Below the pieces are notes generated by a model. It saw only the letters and a program-made list of their open reading frames with translations. It searched no databases and was not told the DNA's origin. From NCBI RefSeq assembly GCF_014653435.1, contig NZ_BNAO01000003.1, positions 331,808 through 395,807 on the forward strand: a stretch of 64,000 nt of DNA, given 5' to 3'. The DNA is from Alishewanella longhuensis. GTDB lineage: Bacteria > Pseudomonadota > Gammaproteobacteria > Enterobacterales > Alteromonadaceae. Positions 29,340-38,072 of the stretch are shown piece by piece; position 1 is the stretch's first letter, and the number at the start of each line of letters is the position of its first letter. The position numbers were made by a program, and so were the translations under genes.

Positions 29340-30580
29340 GATTTAGAGAGTTTAATTTTGTATAAAGACATATAAACAACAGCCATTAGAAAAAAAGTTG
29401 CTTCACTTATAATAAGCGATAAATTATTCAACATTAAAACCATTGCAACAAACGTAAATAGCAAATAGATTTTGCGTGAATCCGAATTGATCACCTTAAG
29501 AATTGAATAGAAAAAAGACAAGAAGAAAAGAAAATAGATAGTAAAACCGACAATTCCTGTTTCTACCAACACTTCCAAGAAAGTATTATGAGCATAATTA
29601 TCACGCATAAAAAAATTGGAGTTATAATACAAAAAATTGTGCCAACCAATACCAAATAGAGGTGATTGCTGCCAAAGCGACAGACCGTTAATCCAGATTT
29701 CAAATCTACCACTACCAGAAGCGGCTGACGATAAACGCCGTTCAATAATAGAAATAACATCATCAACGCTAGACAAGAATAAAACAGCTATATAAATAAA
29801 GACAATAAGAGAAAGCAATCCAGCAAAAAAAGAAAGTGTAAATTTTGGCCTTAGAAGGAAACGGAAAAATGAATTAATAAAAACCAACGAAAAAACAAGA
29901 ATGAGAGCTAATAAGCCACCACGAGAGACTGTGAGTAAGCAACATAGTGCCAACAACACTAAACACAATATATCAAGAAACGCTTTTTGCTTTTTTAAAC
30001 CAAAGTAGAAAATAAAAATCGAAGCATAATAAATAAAAATATTAGGATCTTGTACAACACCGATCAAGCGCGGAATTGCCCTATCCACTAAGACACCATA
30101 GACTCTTTGACCTTCAAAGCTTAAAACATTAATACCTATCGACTTTAAACCAATAAAGTATAAGATTAAAGAAACGCTTGAAAAAATCAAAGCGACTACT
30201 AAGAAGACACTTTCAACCTTTATATTTCTTTCTACGCAATAAAAAAGAAACGAACGAAAAACCAAATAACAAAAATATATAATTAACGCGCCAAGCGACA
30301 ACCGAAAACCTTTTTCTAAATCAATAGAAAGAGAGACACTGACAAACCCAAGACAAATAAAAATCACCCAAAGAAAATCTGTAGTATTAATATTAAGCTT
30401 TAAGCGATTAAAAAAAACTAGCAACGTTAGAACAGACAAAGGCATGAAAATTTTCAAAGAAAATCCAATGTCTAAATTAATAGCAGGAATAAAGAAAGAA
30501 AATACATAAAAAAACAACCAAAGTTGGACTAAGGTTGTCTCTTTCGATTTTATGGTATTTATATCAGAAACAGTTGTCAT
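29336..30580 (-). CDS. Wzy/WaaL-type O-antigen polymerase or ligase
   Basis: The 414-residue membrane protein has about ten to twelve hydrophobic helices. The large periplasmic loop contains RFEIWINGLSLW, GIGWHNFLY and NYAHNTFLEVLVETG, the PF04932 signature. In an exopolysaccharide locus with Wzz it is most simply the repeat-unit polymerase. It is more AT-rich than its neighbours, as is common for polymerase genes acquired with a given polymer type. Ligase function cannot be excluded. Confidence 0.85.
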   Translation of the reverse strand: MTTVSDINTIKSKETTLVQLWLFFYVFSFFIPAINLDIGFSLKIFMPLSVLTLLVFFNRLKLNINTTDFLWVIFICLGFVSVSLSIDLEKGFRLSLGALIIYFCYLVFRSFLFYCVERNIKVESVFLVVALIFSSVSLILYFIGLKSIGINVLSFEGQRVYGVLVDRAIPRLIGVVQDPNIFIYYASIFIFYFGLKKQKAFLDILCLVLLALCCLLTVSRGGLLALILVFSLVFINSFFRFLLRPKFTLSFFAGLLSLIVFIYIAVLFLSSVDDVISIIERRLSSAASGSGRFEIWINGLSLWQQSPLFGIGWHNFLYYNSNFFMRDNYAHNTFLEVLVETGIVGFTIYFLFFLSFFYSILKVINSDSRKIYLLFTFVAMVLMLNNLSLIISEATFFLMAVVYMSLYKIKLSKS

Positions 30581-31485
30581 CTTTTAAAGCTTGAGTAGAA
30601 AACGACTCCTATGCTCGACAAGATAAAGCCGCTCATAAAAAAGAGAATACATATTACAGCCCGACTAGGCGCAGCTTTTAATTCCGGCACATAAGCTGGC
30701 GACAACACTTTAAATACGTATTCTTCGCGAACGTTAGCCATCATCAGTGTTTGCACTTGTTTCTCTATTAACGTCGATAAAATTTGTTGTGAAGAACTTA
30801 AACTGTTCGCAGCAAGCTCTTTTTCTAAATAGGTTTTGCTTCTGATGGCTTCTTCGACATCTTTTGCTTTTAGGTGCTCATTGATGTCATCCACAAACCA
30901 GTTTACCCATTTAAACGCAATAGTAGGTGAAATATGCCGCATTCCAATAGTAATGATACCGGTTTTGTCATCTACAGAAATTCTTAAGGTGTTTTTAGAG
31001 AAGTAATCAAAGGCTTCCCAATCAGTTGGTTTACTCGGCTTAGTATCGGATTCCCTCAACCATACGCCTGCGGTTATATCATGAATTTCAGGATCGTAAG
31101 TAAGCGTATCGTTTTGCTGATGCCAGGAATCAGCAGCCATTAAATCGACAAGAATTTCGCGTCTATTAATAAAGTTAGTAATAAAATCATAGGAGCGCGC
31201 TAACTCTAAAGCTAGCGTCGCTTTATCAACTTCAGCGCCTGGCAATCTTAACCCAGCAAGACCCGCAATACCGCCGAATTGCGAAGCAATTCCTGATAGA
31301 CCACCACCACGGCTCTCTTCAGACGGATAAAGTTTAATTTGTGACATGTAAATATTAGGCAAACTTAACGAAAAAAGTACACCTGCCACAGAAAACATAG
31401 CCGTTATGGCAATTATTACCAGTTTCTTAGCCCAAAGAACCTGGAAGAACTCCACTATCGTAACGGTTTCACGCTCAGTATTCAT
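30577..31485 (-). CDS. Wzz-type chain-length determinant
   Basis: The 302-residue protein has two terminal membrane helices (about 22-42 and 278-298) around a periplasmic coiled region. The N-terminal VTIVEFFQVLWAKK leads into the first helix, and the second follows VLSPAYVPELKAAPSRA, the characteristic Wzz/GNVR pre-helix motif. There is no cytoplasmic kinase domain, so it is a Wzz rather than a Wzc, and no separate BY-kinase gene is in the window. It is predicted to set polymer length together with the adjacent Wzy. Confidence 0.9.
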   Translation of the reverse strand: MNTERETVTIVEFFQVLWAKKLVIIAITAMFSVAGVLFSLSLPNIYMSQIKLYPSEESRGGGLSGIASQFGGIAGLAGLRLPGAEVDKATLALELARSYDFITNFINRREILVDLMAADSWHQQNDTLTYDPEIHDITAGVWLRESDTKPSKPTDWEAFDYFSKNTLRISVDDKTGIITIGMRHISPTIAFKWVNWFVDDINEHLKAKDVEEAIRSKTYLEKELAANSLSSSQQILSTLIEKQVQTLMMANVREEYVFKVLSPAYVPELKAAPSRAVICILFFMSGFILSSIGVVFYSSFKR

Positions 31486-31501
31486 AAAACTTCCATCTAA
31501 T

Positions 31502-32644
31502 CTAGATTATAGACCGTATTGTGTTCCAAAGAGCTTCAGATTGTAGTTTGTACGCATTGCGGGAATTTATAACATCAGGCGCATCAACACCAGCAATAGC
31601 CGCGTGCAACTTATCCTCAATTTCAGTAATAGTGATGTTGGCATCGATCAAGCAAGTAGACAATTGATACTCTTCATACAATCGCTCATATTTGTGGCTC
31701 CAGCTAGTACCAAGACAAGGCACACCTTGTGATAAAGCACTTACACAGCCATGAAACCGTGAGCATATTACCGCTTTGCTTGCACCAATAATACCTTTAA
31801 CTTTTAGCGGATCTTGCTCGGTGATAAGCTCTATTGGCTCACCTGCCGCACGCTGTTGCACCAAAGTGCAAATGGTACCATCTGCCTCACCTTCATGATT
31901 TAACAGTACAGGTTTTAACCCCATTTTACGAATAACCTGCACTGAATTAACCAGCATATCCAAGTAAGTCTGTTGCCAAGCACCATGCTGATTACGACTA
32001 CTAATCATATTGGAGTTTGGAATAATCAATACCTTTGAAAGGCCATCAGTGTAATAGTCAGGAATAATTCCTTTTACCAGATTGGTAAAATCGGGAAAAC
32101 GCTGCAAGTTTGCTGTTTCACCAATTAGCTGCTTTACATGATTAAAACTACTTTCTTCTCGGGCGCAAATCAACGTCGCTTTAGGTAAGGCACGTTTTAG
32201 GTAGCGCATATCTTTTTCACGGGTAAAAGGGCCTAATGCCTGCGGTAAAAAAATATATTTTTTGCCGTGTTTAGCGGCACGAACAACTTCACCGGCCATG
32301 GCTTTGGTGGATAAAAAGCCCCATTGATCGCCATAAGCAAAGCCAGAAGCATCCAATACCACATCAATATCGGCTTCGGTTACCACACCCCAGGTACGCT
32401 TTAGCCAGTGCCGAAAAGCCTTGGGTAACGCATAGCTAAGACCATTTAAATCAATAATATTTTTACGGATAGACCACTTTTGGTAAGCACCAAGCTTGGC
32501 GCGGTTAAGATAAGAAGAGTTAGCATTAGGCGCTAAAACCAGTTGGGCATCAGGCCAGTGCTGCTGAATTTGTTGTAACACAGCTTGCAGCATTAGCTCT
32601 GCGCCTTTATTAACAAACTGCACGCCTTTAATCTCAATTAACAT
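31502..32644 (-). CDS. Polysaccharide pyruvyl transferase family protein
   Basis: The 380-residue PF04230 protein has an N-terminal VNKGAELMLQAVLQQ, a middle FLPQALGPFTREKD, a C-terminal VICSRFHGCVSALSQGVPCLG (split: SRFHG and SQGVPCLGTSW), and SHKYERL. It is likely to transfer pyruvate from PEP to a sugar as a ketal, adding negative charge. It is followed 16 bp later by wzz and preceded by the nitroreductase gene at 2-bp spacing. Confidence 0.88.
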   Translation of the reverse strand: MLIEIKGVQFVNKGAELMLQAVLQQIQQHWPDAQLVLAPNANSSYLNRAKLGAYQKWSIRKNIIDLNGLSYALPKAFRHWLKRTWGVVTEADIDVVLDASGFAYGDQWGFLSTKAMAGEVVRAAKHGKKYIFLPQALGPFTREKDMRYLKRALPKATLICAREESSFNHVKQLIGETANLQRFPDFTNLVKGIIPDYYTDGLSKVLIIPNSNMISSRNQHGAWQQTYLDMLVNSVQVIRKMGLKPVLLNHEGEADGTICTLVQQRAAGEPIELITEQDPLKVKGIIGASKAVICSRFHGCVSALSQGVPCLGTSWSHKYERLYEEYQLSTCLIDANITITEIEDKLHAAIAGVDAPDVINSRNAYKLQSEALWNTIRSII

Positions 32645-32646
32645 AC

Positions 32647-33705
32647 TTAAATAATATCCTTAACCAATAACTTATCCGTTTTCTTTTGCGAAAATGGAAT
32701 ACCACCTTCAGACTCGGCATATCCTACGGCAATTAACATAATAATGCGTTGATGATATTCAAGCCCCAATTGCGCGCTAAGCATTTTTTCGCGCTGCTCT
32801 ATATCAGGCCAATTAATTGGGCAACTAGACAGCCCTAAGGTTTCGCAAGCTAACATAAATTGCATGGCGGCTAAACCACCATCAATATAAATAACATGCC
32901 GATCACGTTCGGCTGGATAAGCGCTTAAATCGCCGACAACAGCAACAATACAAGGAATGTTATGCGAGAAGCCCGCCGTACCCATAGCACACTCGGCAAC
33001 CTTAGCGGCTTTCTCAGCATTATTAACCACATAAAACTGATAAGGCTGTCTATTACAAGCGGAGGGCGCAAGGCTGGCAGCGGTAACGGCCTGTCGAATC
33101 AGTTCTGCGGGGATGGCCTTTTCTTGATACCACCTTACTGAGCGACGACGGCGGAATAACTGGATCAACTCATCATAATTAAGCGGAGAAGCAGGTAAAG
33201 CAGAATGCGGATAAGGCACACTGCTTCGCTTGCCCGTCTGCGCTAAGCTAGTAAATCGCTCGCGCGCTTTATCCAGAATAGTACTATTTCCTGTTACAGA
33301 AAAAAACTCAGCAAGCACGTCGGTAGCCCATTGTTTTTCTTCATGGCATAGCTCAGAGCTCTTAATAGCATCACTATAACAAGTAACCGTTTCCTGAATA
33401 TAGGCTTCTGCAAAGACTGGCCTACGAGGCTGCATTATCAGCCCCTTTTCTAAACGATGAATATTACGCCTAAGCAAAACGCAGCTTTGTTTAATTTGTT
33501 TTAATGAATGATGGTATTCCAATCTACCGAGCAACACAGCGCGATGCTCACGCGCAAACTTATTGCTAAAAAACGCAAAATAGATAGAGGATAAAACGGA
33601 ATTAGCCGCAAAAAACCTAATGAAATACACGTTTAACGTTTCTTTAGCGTGCTTTAACTTAAACACTAAACTACGAGGCAAAAGCTTTAAGATTAATCGT
33701 TTCAT
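32647..33705 (-). CDS. Nitroreductase-family protein of the polysaccharide operon
   Basis: The 352-residue protein has a 175-residue N-terminal extension without a recognised domain, with a conserved-looking RRNIHRLEKGL. The FMN-binding nitroreductase fold follows: RRRSVRWYQEKAIP, SACNRQPYQFYV, GLAAMQFMLACETLG, and GYAES. Such long nitroreductases occur next to pyruvyltransferases in polysaccharide loci. The redox substrate is unknown. It is the first gene of the tightly spaced EPS operon running down to 25.1 kb. A 109-bp gap precedes the next upstream-strand gene. Confidence 0.85.
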   Translation of the reverse strand: MKRLILKLLPRSLVFKLKHAKETLNVYFIRFFAANSVLSSIYFAFFSNKFAREHRAVLLGRLEYHHSLKQIKQSCVLLRRNIHRLEKGLIMQPRRPVFAEAYIQETVTCYSDAIKSSELCHEEKQWATDVLAEFFSVTGNSTILDKARERFTSLAQTGKRSSVPYPHSALPASPLNYDELIQLFRRRRSVRWYQEKAIPAELIRQAVTAASLAPSACNRQPYQFYVVNNAEKAAKVAECAMGTAGFSHNIPCIVAVVGDLSAYPAERDRHVIYIDGGLAAMQFMLACETLGLSSCPINWPDIEQREKMLSAQLGLEYHQRIIMLIAVGYAESEGGIPFSQKKTDKLLVKDII

Positions 33706-33774
33706 GAACTACCGTTAGCGAAAAGTTTAACAGGGCAATTTAAAAGGTAGGAGATTGTAGCGGATTGTGCTGGC

Positions 33775-33798
33775 AACCGCCAGAATTTACTGGCGGTT
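33775..33798 (-). terminator. Hairpin after DUF1566 gene
   Basis: AACCGCCAG (33775-33783) pairs with CTGGCGGTT (33790-33798) over 9 bp, 17 bp past a stop codon. There is no T run, so it could be a rho-assisted terminator or an mRNA-end stabiliser. Confidence 0.5.
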
Positions 33799-33814
33799 AA
33801 CCCCGGTTAACGGG

Positions 33815-34399
33815 CTACTCAGAGGCAACCTCTCTTACTAACCTGAAAGATCTTACGGTTCCTTTGCGGGTAAAACTGGTACTAGCAGAATTAAAGTGGA
33901 CAATCCAAGCACTAGGCCCATAAGCACTAGGAAAAACAGTAGTGGTGGCAGACCAAAAATTATTGCCACCAAGCCAAATTTCCTCATCAGGATCTGAGTA
34001 GTACACCCTATCGGCAATGGGAAATACCACTTCATTTACCCCGCCAGGTAAACAGCGTGCCTCAATAATCGTTTGTAATTCTTTAATGTTGGGTAAACGC
34101 CAATCAGTGTAACTTGCAAAATCAGATTGCTCTGCAATCACCAATGCATTGGCCCACGTTGCTCCTATACTGTTTCCAATGCATTTAGCGCCATCCCACA
34201 CTTGCTGGTTAGAACATCTCATCCACATAAGCCCAGTCCGCTTATGAATAGCGGTACCATTTTCGAATAAAATAAAGTCTTCGGTTGGTGTGGTCGCTCT
34301 AACTTGTTGATTTTCATTAGGGCATAACGCCGCATAAGCAGAGCACATGCTAAATAAAGCCAATAACACAGCATAAAGCTTAAAAATAAAAGGTTTCAT
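33815..34399 (-). CDS. Secreted DUF1566 (Lcl-like) protein
   Basis: The 194-residue protein has a signal peptide (LFSMCSAYAALCP). A DUF1566/Lcl C-terminal domain (PF07603) fills the rest: HKRTGLMWMRCS, TDWRLPNIKELQTI, NNFWSATTT and a terminal SFRLVRE. The family is found in secreted and adhesin-like proteins (including the Legionella Lcl collagen-like adhesin) and often carries disulfides; five or more Cys are present here. It follows the larger DUF1566 lipoprotein gene by 12 bp, so the two are probably co-transcribed. The role is unknown. Confidence 0.83.
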   Translation of the reverse strand: MKPFIFKLYAVLLALFSMCSAYAALCPNENQQVRATTPTEDFILFENGTAIHKRTGLMWMRCSNQQVWDGAKCIGNSIGATWANALVIAEQSDFASYTDWRLPNIKELQTIIEARCLPGGVNEVVFPIADRVYYSDPDEEIWLGGNNFWSATTTVFPSAYGPSAWIVHFNSASTSFTRKGTVRSFRLVREVASE

Positions 34400-34411
34400 C
34401 GTATTACTCCG

Positions 34412-35713
34412 CTATTGGCCATTTTCTTCTGTTAGAACAGGGCCTGAAACTAACCTAACCAAGCTAGGGCTTATTTTATCGATAGTTACAATACTACCAA
34501 ATCTGAAATTAACCGCTCGAACCCCCACAGGCTGCAGGGGGTGAGCTTGACTGGTGAGATAGGGTCTAGACAGAGTATTAGGGAAGTAATTGCTATCTAT
34601 TGCGGGTTCATAAAAGCTATAGTCCACTATGCTAGTTAACTCTTCTGGTGTGGGTAAGCGCCAATCAGCAACGCCACAAAGTTTTAGCTCATTAATCAGC
34701 CCGCTGTAATAAAGGGTGTTTCTTTCTTTGCTAAAATCACTCTCGTAACCTGGGTTGCCACCATTTAAAGTATCATCAGGTTCATACCAATAATAGTTAA
34801 GGTTTTGATCCTGAATACTACCATCTTGCGTTTTTACTTCCCAAATAAGCCCGGTATGATTATCACGCACACAGCGCCAATCTGGTGCATTCTGTGCTAC
34901 GATAGCACCAAACTCATCTAGCTTGGTAAAGTCAAAACCTGCTCTACCACTACCCTGCTTTACTAGCCCAATCACTGCATCACGCCCAATTAGTGCATCT
35001 TGATTTACAACAGAATCTGCATTACAGGCTGAAATAGTCCCTCGACTATCTGCACAAAGTGTCAAACCAGTGTCATTTAACCCACCAACAGACGTAAAAA
35101 GCGGATTAACAACGGCAAAAACCTGTTGGCTTGTGGCACTTTCAAAGGCCCCTTTGCGGGCAGTAATCACGGCAAAATACACCTGATTGTTGGTTAAATT
35201 GGCTAAGGTAAAAGGTGGCTGTAAAGAGGTAATGTTCTTTAGCGAATGACGATTTACTAAACCCAGATCATCAACCACCGGCTCCTCATCATAATAAAGG
35301 GTATAGTCAGTTACTGTTGTATCGGTGTCCCAATAAAAAGTAAGTTGTTGTTCAGCGGCTGTGACGGTTAAGTTAGTTGGTGCCACAGGTAGCAGTATAA
35401 AAGATGCAGTAATAGTACAATTTTGTGTTAACGCAGCTGTGGTATAAAGCAGCGCTTCTAAGGTGCCATTGCAACCGGTAATACTGTCTAGCGCATAGCC
35501 CTCTGTAACATTCACAGTAATTGTTAAGCGAGTACCGGCACTAAAGCTACCGCTAGCAGGTGTAAGTGCGCCTCCAATAGCCACATTAAACTCAACACGA
35601 TAAAAAGTAGTTTTTGGCGGTGCTTCGCTGATGTCATTACCATTGCAGGCAGCAAGTAAAATTAGCGTAAGCAAACAGGCTGTAAGCCCAAAGGCGGGAT
35701 AGTATTTATTCAT
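34412..35713 (-). CDS. Lipoprotein with B-repeat, Fn3-like and DUF1566 domains
   Basis: The product has 433 residues from ATG 35713, which has GGAG six bases upstream; the longer frame to 35815 has no ribosome site and starts inside a terminator. It has a lipobox ILLAAC (Cys about 23), then one divergent InlB B-repeat with its Cys pair (about 35-105). A fibronectin-type-III-like segment follows (about 110-205, with APTNLTVTAAEQQLTF). The C-terminal DUF1566 domain has TGLIWEVKTQDG and DWRLPTPEELTSIVDY. It is a modular surface lipoprotein with unknown ligand. It lies just downstream of the putative S-layer gene but is isolated from it by two terminators. Confidence 0.85.
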   Translation of the reverse strand: MNKYYPAFGLTACLLTLILLAACNGNDISEAPPKTTFYRVEFNVAIGGALTPASGSFSAGTRLTITVNVTEGYALDSITGCNGTLEALLYTTAALTQNCTITASFILLPVAPTNLTVTAAEQQLTFYWDTDTTVTDYTLYYDEEPVVDDLGLVNRHSLKNITSLQPPFTLANLTNNQVYFAVITARKGAFESATSQQVFAVVNPLFTSVGGLNDTGLTLCADSRGTISACNADSVVNQDALIGRDAVIGLVKQGSGRAGFDFTKLDEFGAIVAQNAPDWRCVRDNHTGLIWEVKTQDGSIQDQNLNYYWYEPDDTLNGGNPGYESDFSKERNTLYYSGLINELKLCGVADWRLPTPEELTSIVDYSFYEPAIDSNYFPNTLSRPYLTSQAHPLQPVGVRAVNFRFGSIVTIDKISPSLVRLVSGPVLTEENGQ

Positions 35714-35801
35714 CAGAAACTCCATTCTAAAGTAATACCTTAACATTAATACTATCGGATTGCAGCAGGCAATATAATAGGTACATTTAAAAGATATTAA
35801 C

Positions 35802-35834
35802 AAAAAAATACCCAATATAGATTGGGTATAAAAA
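35802..35834 (-). terminator. Second terminator after the S-layer-like gene
   Basis: A perfect 8-bp stem, TACCCAAT (35809-35816) with ATTGGGTA (35821-35828), is flanked by A-tracts on the left and right. On the minus strand the stem is followed by seven T residues; on the plus strand it is followed by TAAAAAA, so it acts mainly leftward. Confidence 0.8.
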
Positions 35835-35910
35835 ATGAAATTGGATGAATCGGTTTACTAGTAGCTCAATAATTAAGCCACAACTGTTAGATAGAAACAA
35901 GGGGTTTAGT

Positions 35911-35939
35911 AAAATAAAAAAGCCACCCGAAGGTGGCTT
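35911..35939 (-). terminator. First terminator after the S-layer-like gene
   Basis: AGCCACC (35921-35927) pairs with GGTGGCT (35932-35938), loop CGAA. On the minus strand it is followed by TTTTTATTTT. It is 22 bp past the stop codon. The GC-rich stem and T-run make it a strong intrinsic terminator. Confidence 0.92.
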
Positions 35940-35960
35940 GGTATAATCAACTAAGATTAA

Positions 35961-37850
35961 TTATGGGTTACAGTTCAGGATGAAGCTTAATGCAGCAGCA
36001 GCATTACCTGAAGCAGTAGCTTCGCCACCTGTAACGTCACCAACAACAGAACTCAAGTCAACAGTACCGTTGGTAGCGCCAGCTACAGCAGCACATACGG
36101 CAGTTTGAACTTCAGCAGCTGACAGGTTGTTTAAGCCGTCAACAGAAGCTTGAGTAGCTAAAGTAGCTAATACAAGTTCCAGTGCAGCCTGAGTATCAGA
36201 TACGTTAGCTGAAGTAGCTAAGTTCAGACCTTGGATATCTGCAACAGACAGGTTCTCTAAACCGTCAACAGAAGCTTGAGTTGCTAAAGTAGCCAGGATA
36301 GCTTCGATTGCAACTTGTGCGTCAGTTACGTTAGTAGCAGTAGAAGCACCGTACGTGTTCAGAGCAGCAGCAACTGCAGCTTCAACGTTACCAGCACTTA
36401 CGTTGTTCAGTTCGTCGATTTGAGTTTGTAAACCAGCAACTTGCTTAGTTACAACTGAATCGTTCTGTACCCAACCACGGTCGTTGCCACCTACGTTGTA
36501 AGCAGAGTAAACCTGGATATCAGAAGCTGAAGCGTTAACTAATACTGTTAAACCAGCATAACGGGTAGCAGCGCCACCGTCTGTTAAGCCTTTAGCAGCC
36601 ATAGCATTACGGATTTGACCAGCGATACGAGTAACGCCTGGTAATGCCTGAACCATTAAATCGTCTTTAGTTAAGGTAACTACAGTACCGTTCTCTAACA
36701 ATACGTCTACTGTTACTGCAGCGTAATCAGTGTCGTTGTTAGCAACAGACTGAACATCAGCAGTATTCGTTACTGTGATGATTTGGCTGATACCAGAAGT
36801 GGCATTAGCACCAGTACGGTTGAATGGCATGTAAGGGATAAAGGTTTGTGAAGCATTGATGCCCCATGAACCTAAACCAGTAGCAGCTGCAACCACTTTA
36901 GACGCAGTAGCAGGGCCGTCAGAGTAAGTTACTTCAGTGGCTAAAGTGAAACGCTGTGTTGGTAATACAGAAGCACCACCGTTAGCCGCTGTGTCGATAT
37001 CCACAGTTACTGAACCGTAGTCATCACAGTTAAAGGTGATAGCAGAAGCAGTAACAACAGCATTAGCTAAACCAGAACAACCAGTGATATCAATAACACC
37101 GTTAGCGATAGCATTAGCTGGGTTTACGATCCAGCCAAAGTTACCTGTTACGGTATATTTAACTAAGTCTAAGTCAGCATCAAAGTCGAAACCGCCACCG
37201 TTGTCAGTTAAAGCAAAAACACCAGTGTCATCAGTTTCAGCGTTAACGAACACTAAACGATCAGCTTCAACATCGATAATTTGATCAAATAATGTGGTAG
37301 CAGCTACAGTAAACTGTGATTTCAGGTTGAACAGGTTATCCTGCGCAGCACCTTCTAAAGAACCAGCATTAGCATTGTTGTTTAACTGTGCAGTAAAGGT
37401 TACTGGCATACCAGAGTTAGCTGTTACAGCAGAACGCTCGAAAGTAACAGTGCTAAATGGGATAGTTTGACCAGTAGTTTTTTGACTTGGCGCACCAGCG
37501 ATATCTGTTACACGGTAAGTAACAACGTTACCAGTCTGGTTTAATTTACCTAAAGTAATACCTTTAAGGCCATTAGGGAATAAAACAGGATCTTGACCAG
37601 TAACAGTGATGTTAGCTGGTAACTGGTTAGTTGGCGCAGCAGCGAAAGTAATAGTAATAACGTCATTTAACGTATATTCAGCGCCAAGCACTACGTTAAG
37701 GTCGTTAGAAGTTAAAGTACCAGTTGGTGCAACTTGTAAGTATTCAGTAGAAACCACTACTGCAGTGTTATCAACCGTTGCTGCCATAGCTTGACCAGCA
37801 AAACCGGCCACCGCTAGTGCTAACAAAGACTTTTTGAACGTTTTTGTCAT
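35961..37850 (-). CDS. Abundant secreted protein, candidate S-layer protein (Slr4-like)
   Basis: The product has 629 residues from the ATG at 37850 (TTGGAG upstream; the six-codon extension is unused). The signal peptide ends at AGQAMAATVDN. The mature protein is acidic, rich in Ala, Thr, Val, Asn and Gly, nearly free of Lys and Cys, and predicted beta-rich, with repeated AEYTLNDVITITF-like strands. Near the C terminus an Ala-rich helical part repeats TQASVDGLxNLS twice. It has a near-consensus promoter and two terminators, the mark of a highly expressed single gene. These traits recall the Slr4 S-layer proteins of Pseudoalteromonas and Vibrio. That assignment is inference; no motif proves it. 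The neighbouring secretion cluster is the likely exporter. Confidence 0.75.
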   Translation of the reverse strand: MTKTFKKSLLALAVAGFAGQAMAATVDNTAVVVSTEYLQVAPTGTLTSNDLNVVLGAEYTLNDVITITFAAAPTNQLPANITVTGQDPVLFPNGLKGITLGKLNQTGNVVTYRVTDIAGAPSQKTTGQTIPFSTVTFERSAVTANSGMPVTFTAQLNNNANAGSLEGAAQDNLFNLKSQFTVAATTLFDQIIDVEADRLVFVNAETDDTGVFALTDNGGGFDFDADLDLVKYTVTGNFGWIVNPANAIANGVIDITGCSGLANAVVTASAITFNCDDYGSVTVDIDTAANGGASVLPTQRFTLATEVTYSDGPATASKVVAAATGLGSWGINASQTFIPYMPFNRTGANATSGISQIITVTNTADVQSVANNDTDYAAVTVDVLLENGTVVTLTKDDLMVQALPGVTRIAGQIRNAMAAKGLTDGGAATRYAGLTVLVNASASDIQVYSAYNVGGNDRGWVQNDSVVTKQVAGLQTQIDELNNVSAGNVEAAVAAALNTYGASTATNVTDAQVAIEAILATLATQASVDGLENLSVADIQGLNLATSANVSDTQAALELVLATLATQASVDGLNNLSAAEVQTAVCAAVAGATNGTVDLSSVVGDVTGGEATASGNAAAALSFILNCNP

Positions 37851-37927
37851 GTTATTCTCCAATTTCATGAAATTGAGATTATTAGCTTCTTGCCAAATCT
37901 CGTAAACAACTTAAAGCTGTCGCCATG

Positions 37928-37956
37928 ATTATTATGAATCTCTCTTACTATGTCAA
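37928..37956 (-). promoter_or_regulatory. Strong sigma70 promoter of the S-layer-like gene
   Basis: On the minus strand TTGACA (37956-37951) is a perfect -35, followed by a 17-bp spacer and AATAAT (37933-37928), five of six consensus positions. The predicted leader to the ATG is about 70 nt. Confidence 0.75.
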
Positions 37957-38072
37957 TCATAGAAAAAGATTTTTGTGTGTTAAACACCCTTAACAATAAC
38001 GTTTATTCGTTAATTGGCAAAACACAATAGCTTTACCCGAGTTATTAACGCCGTATTGCATGGTTGAGTAAC

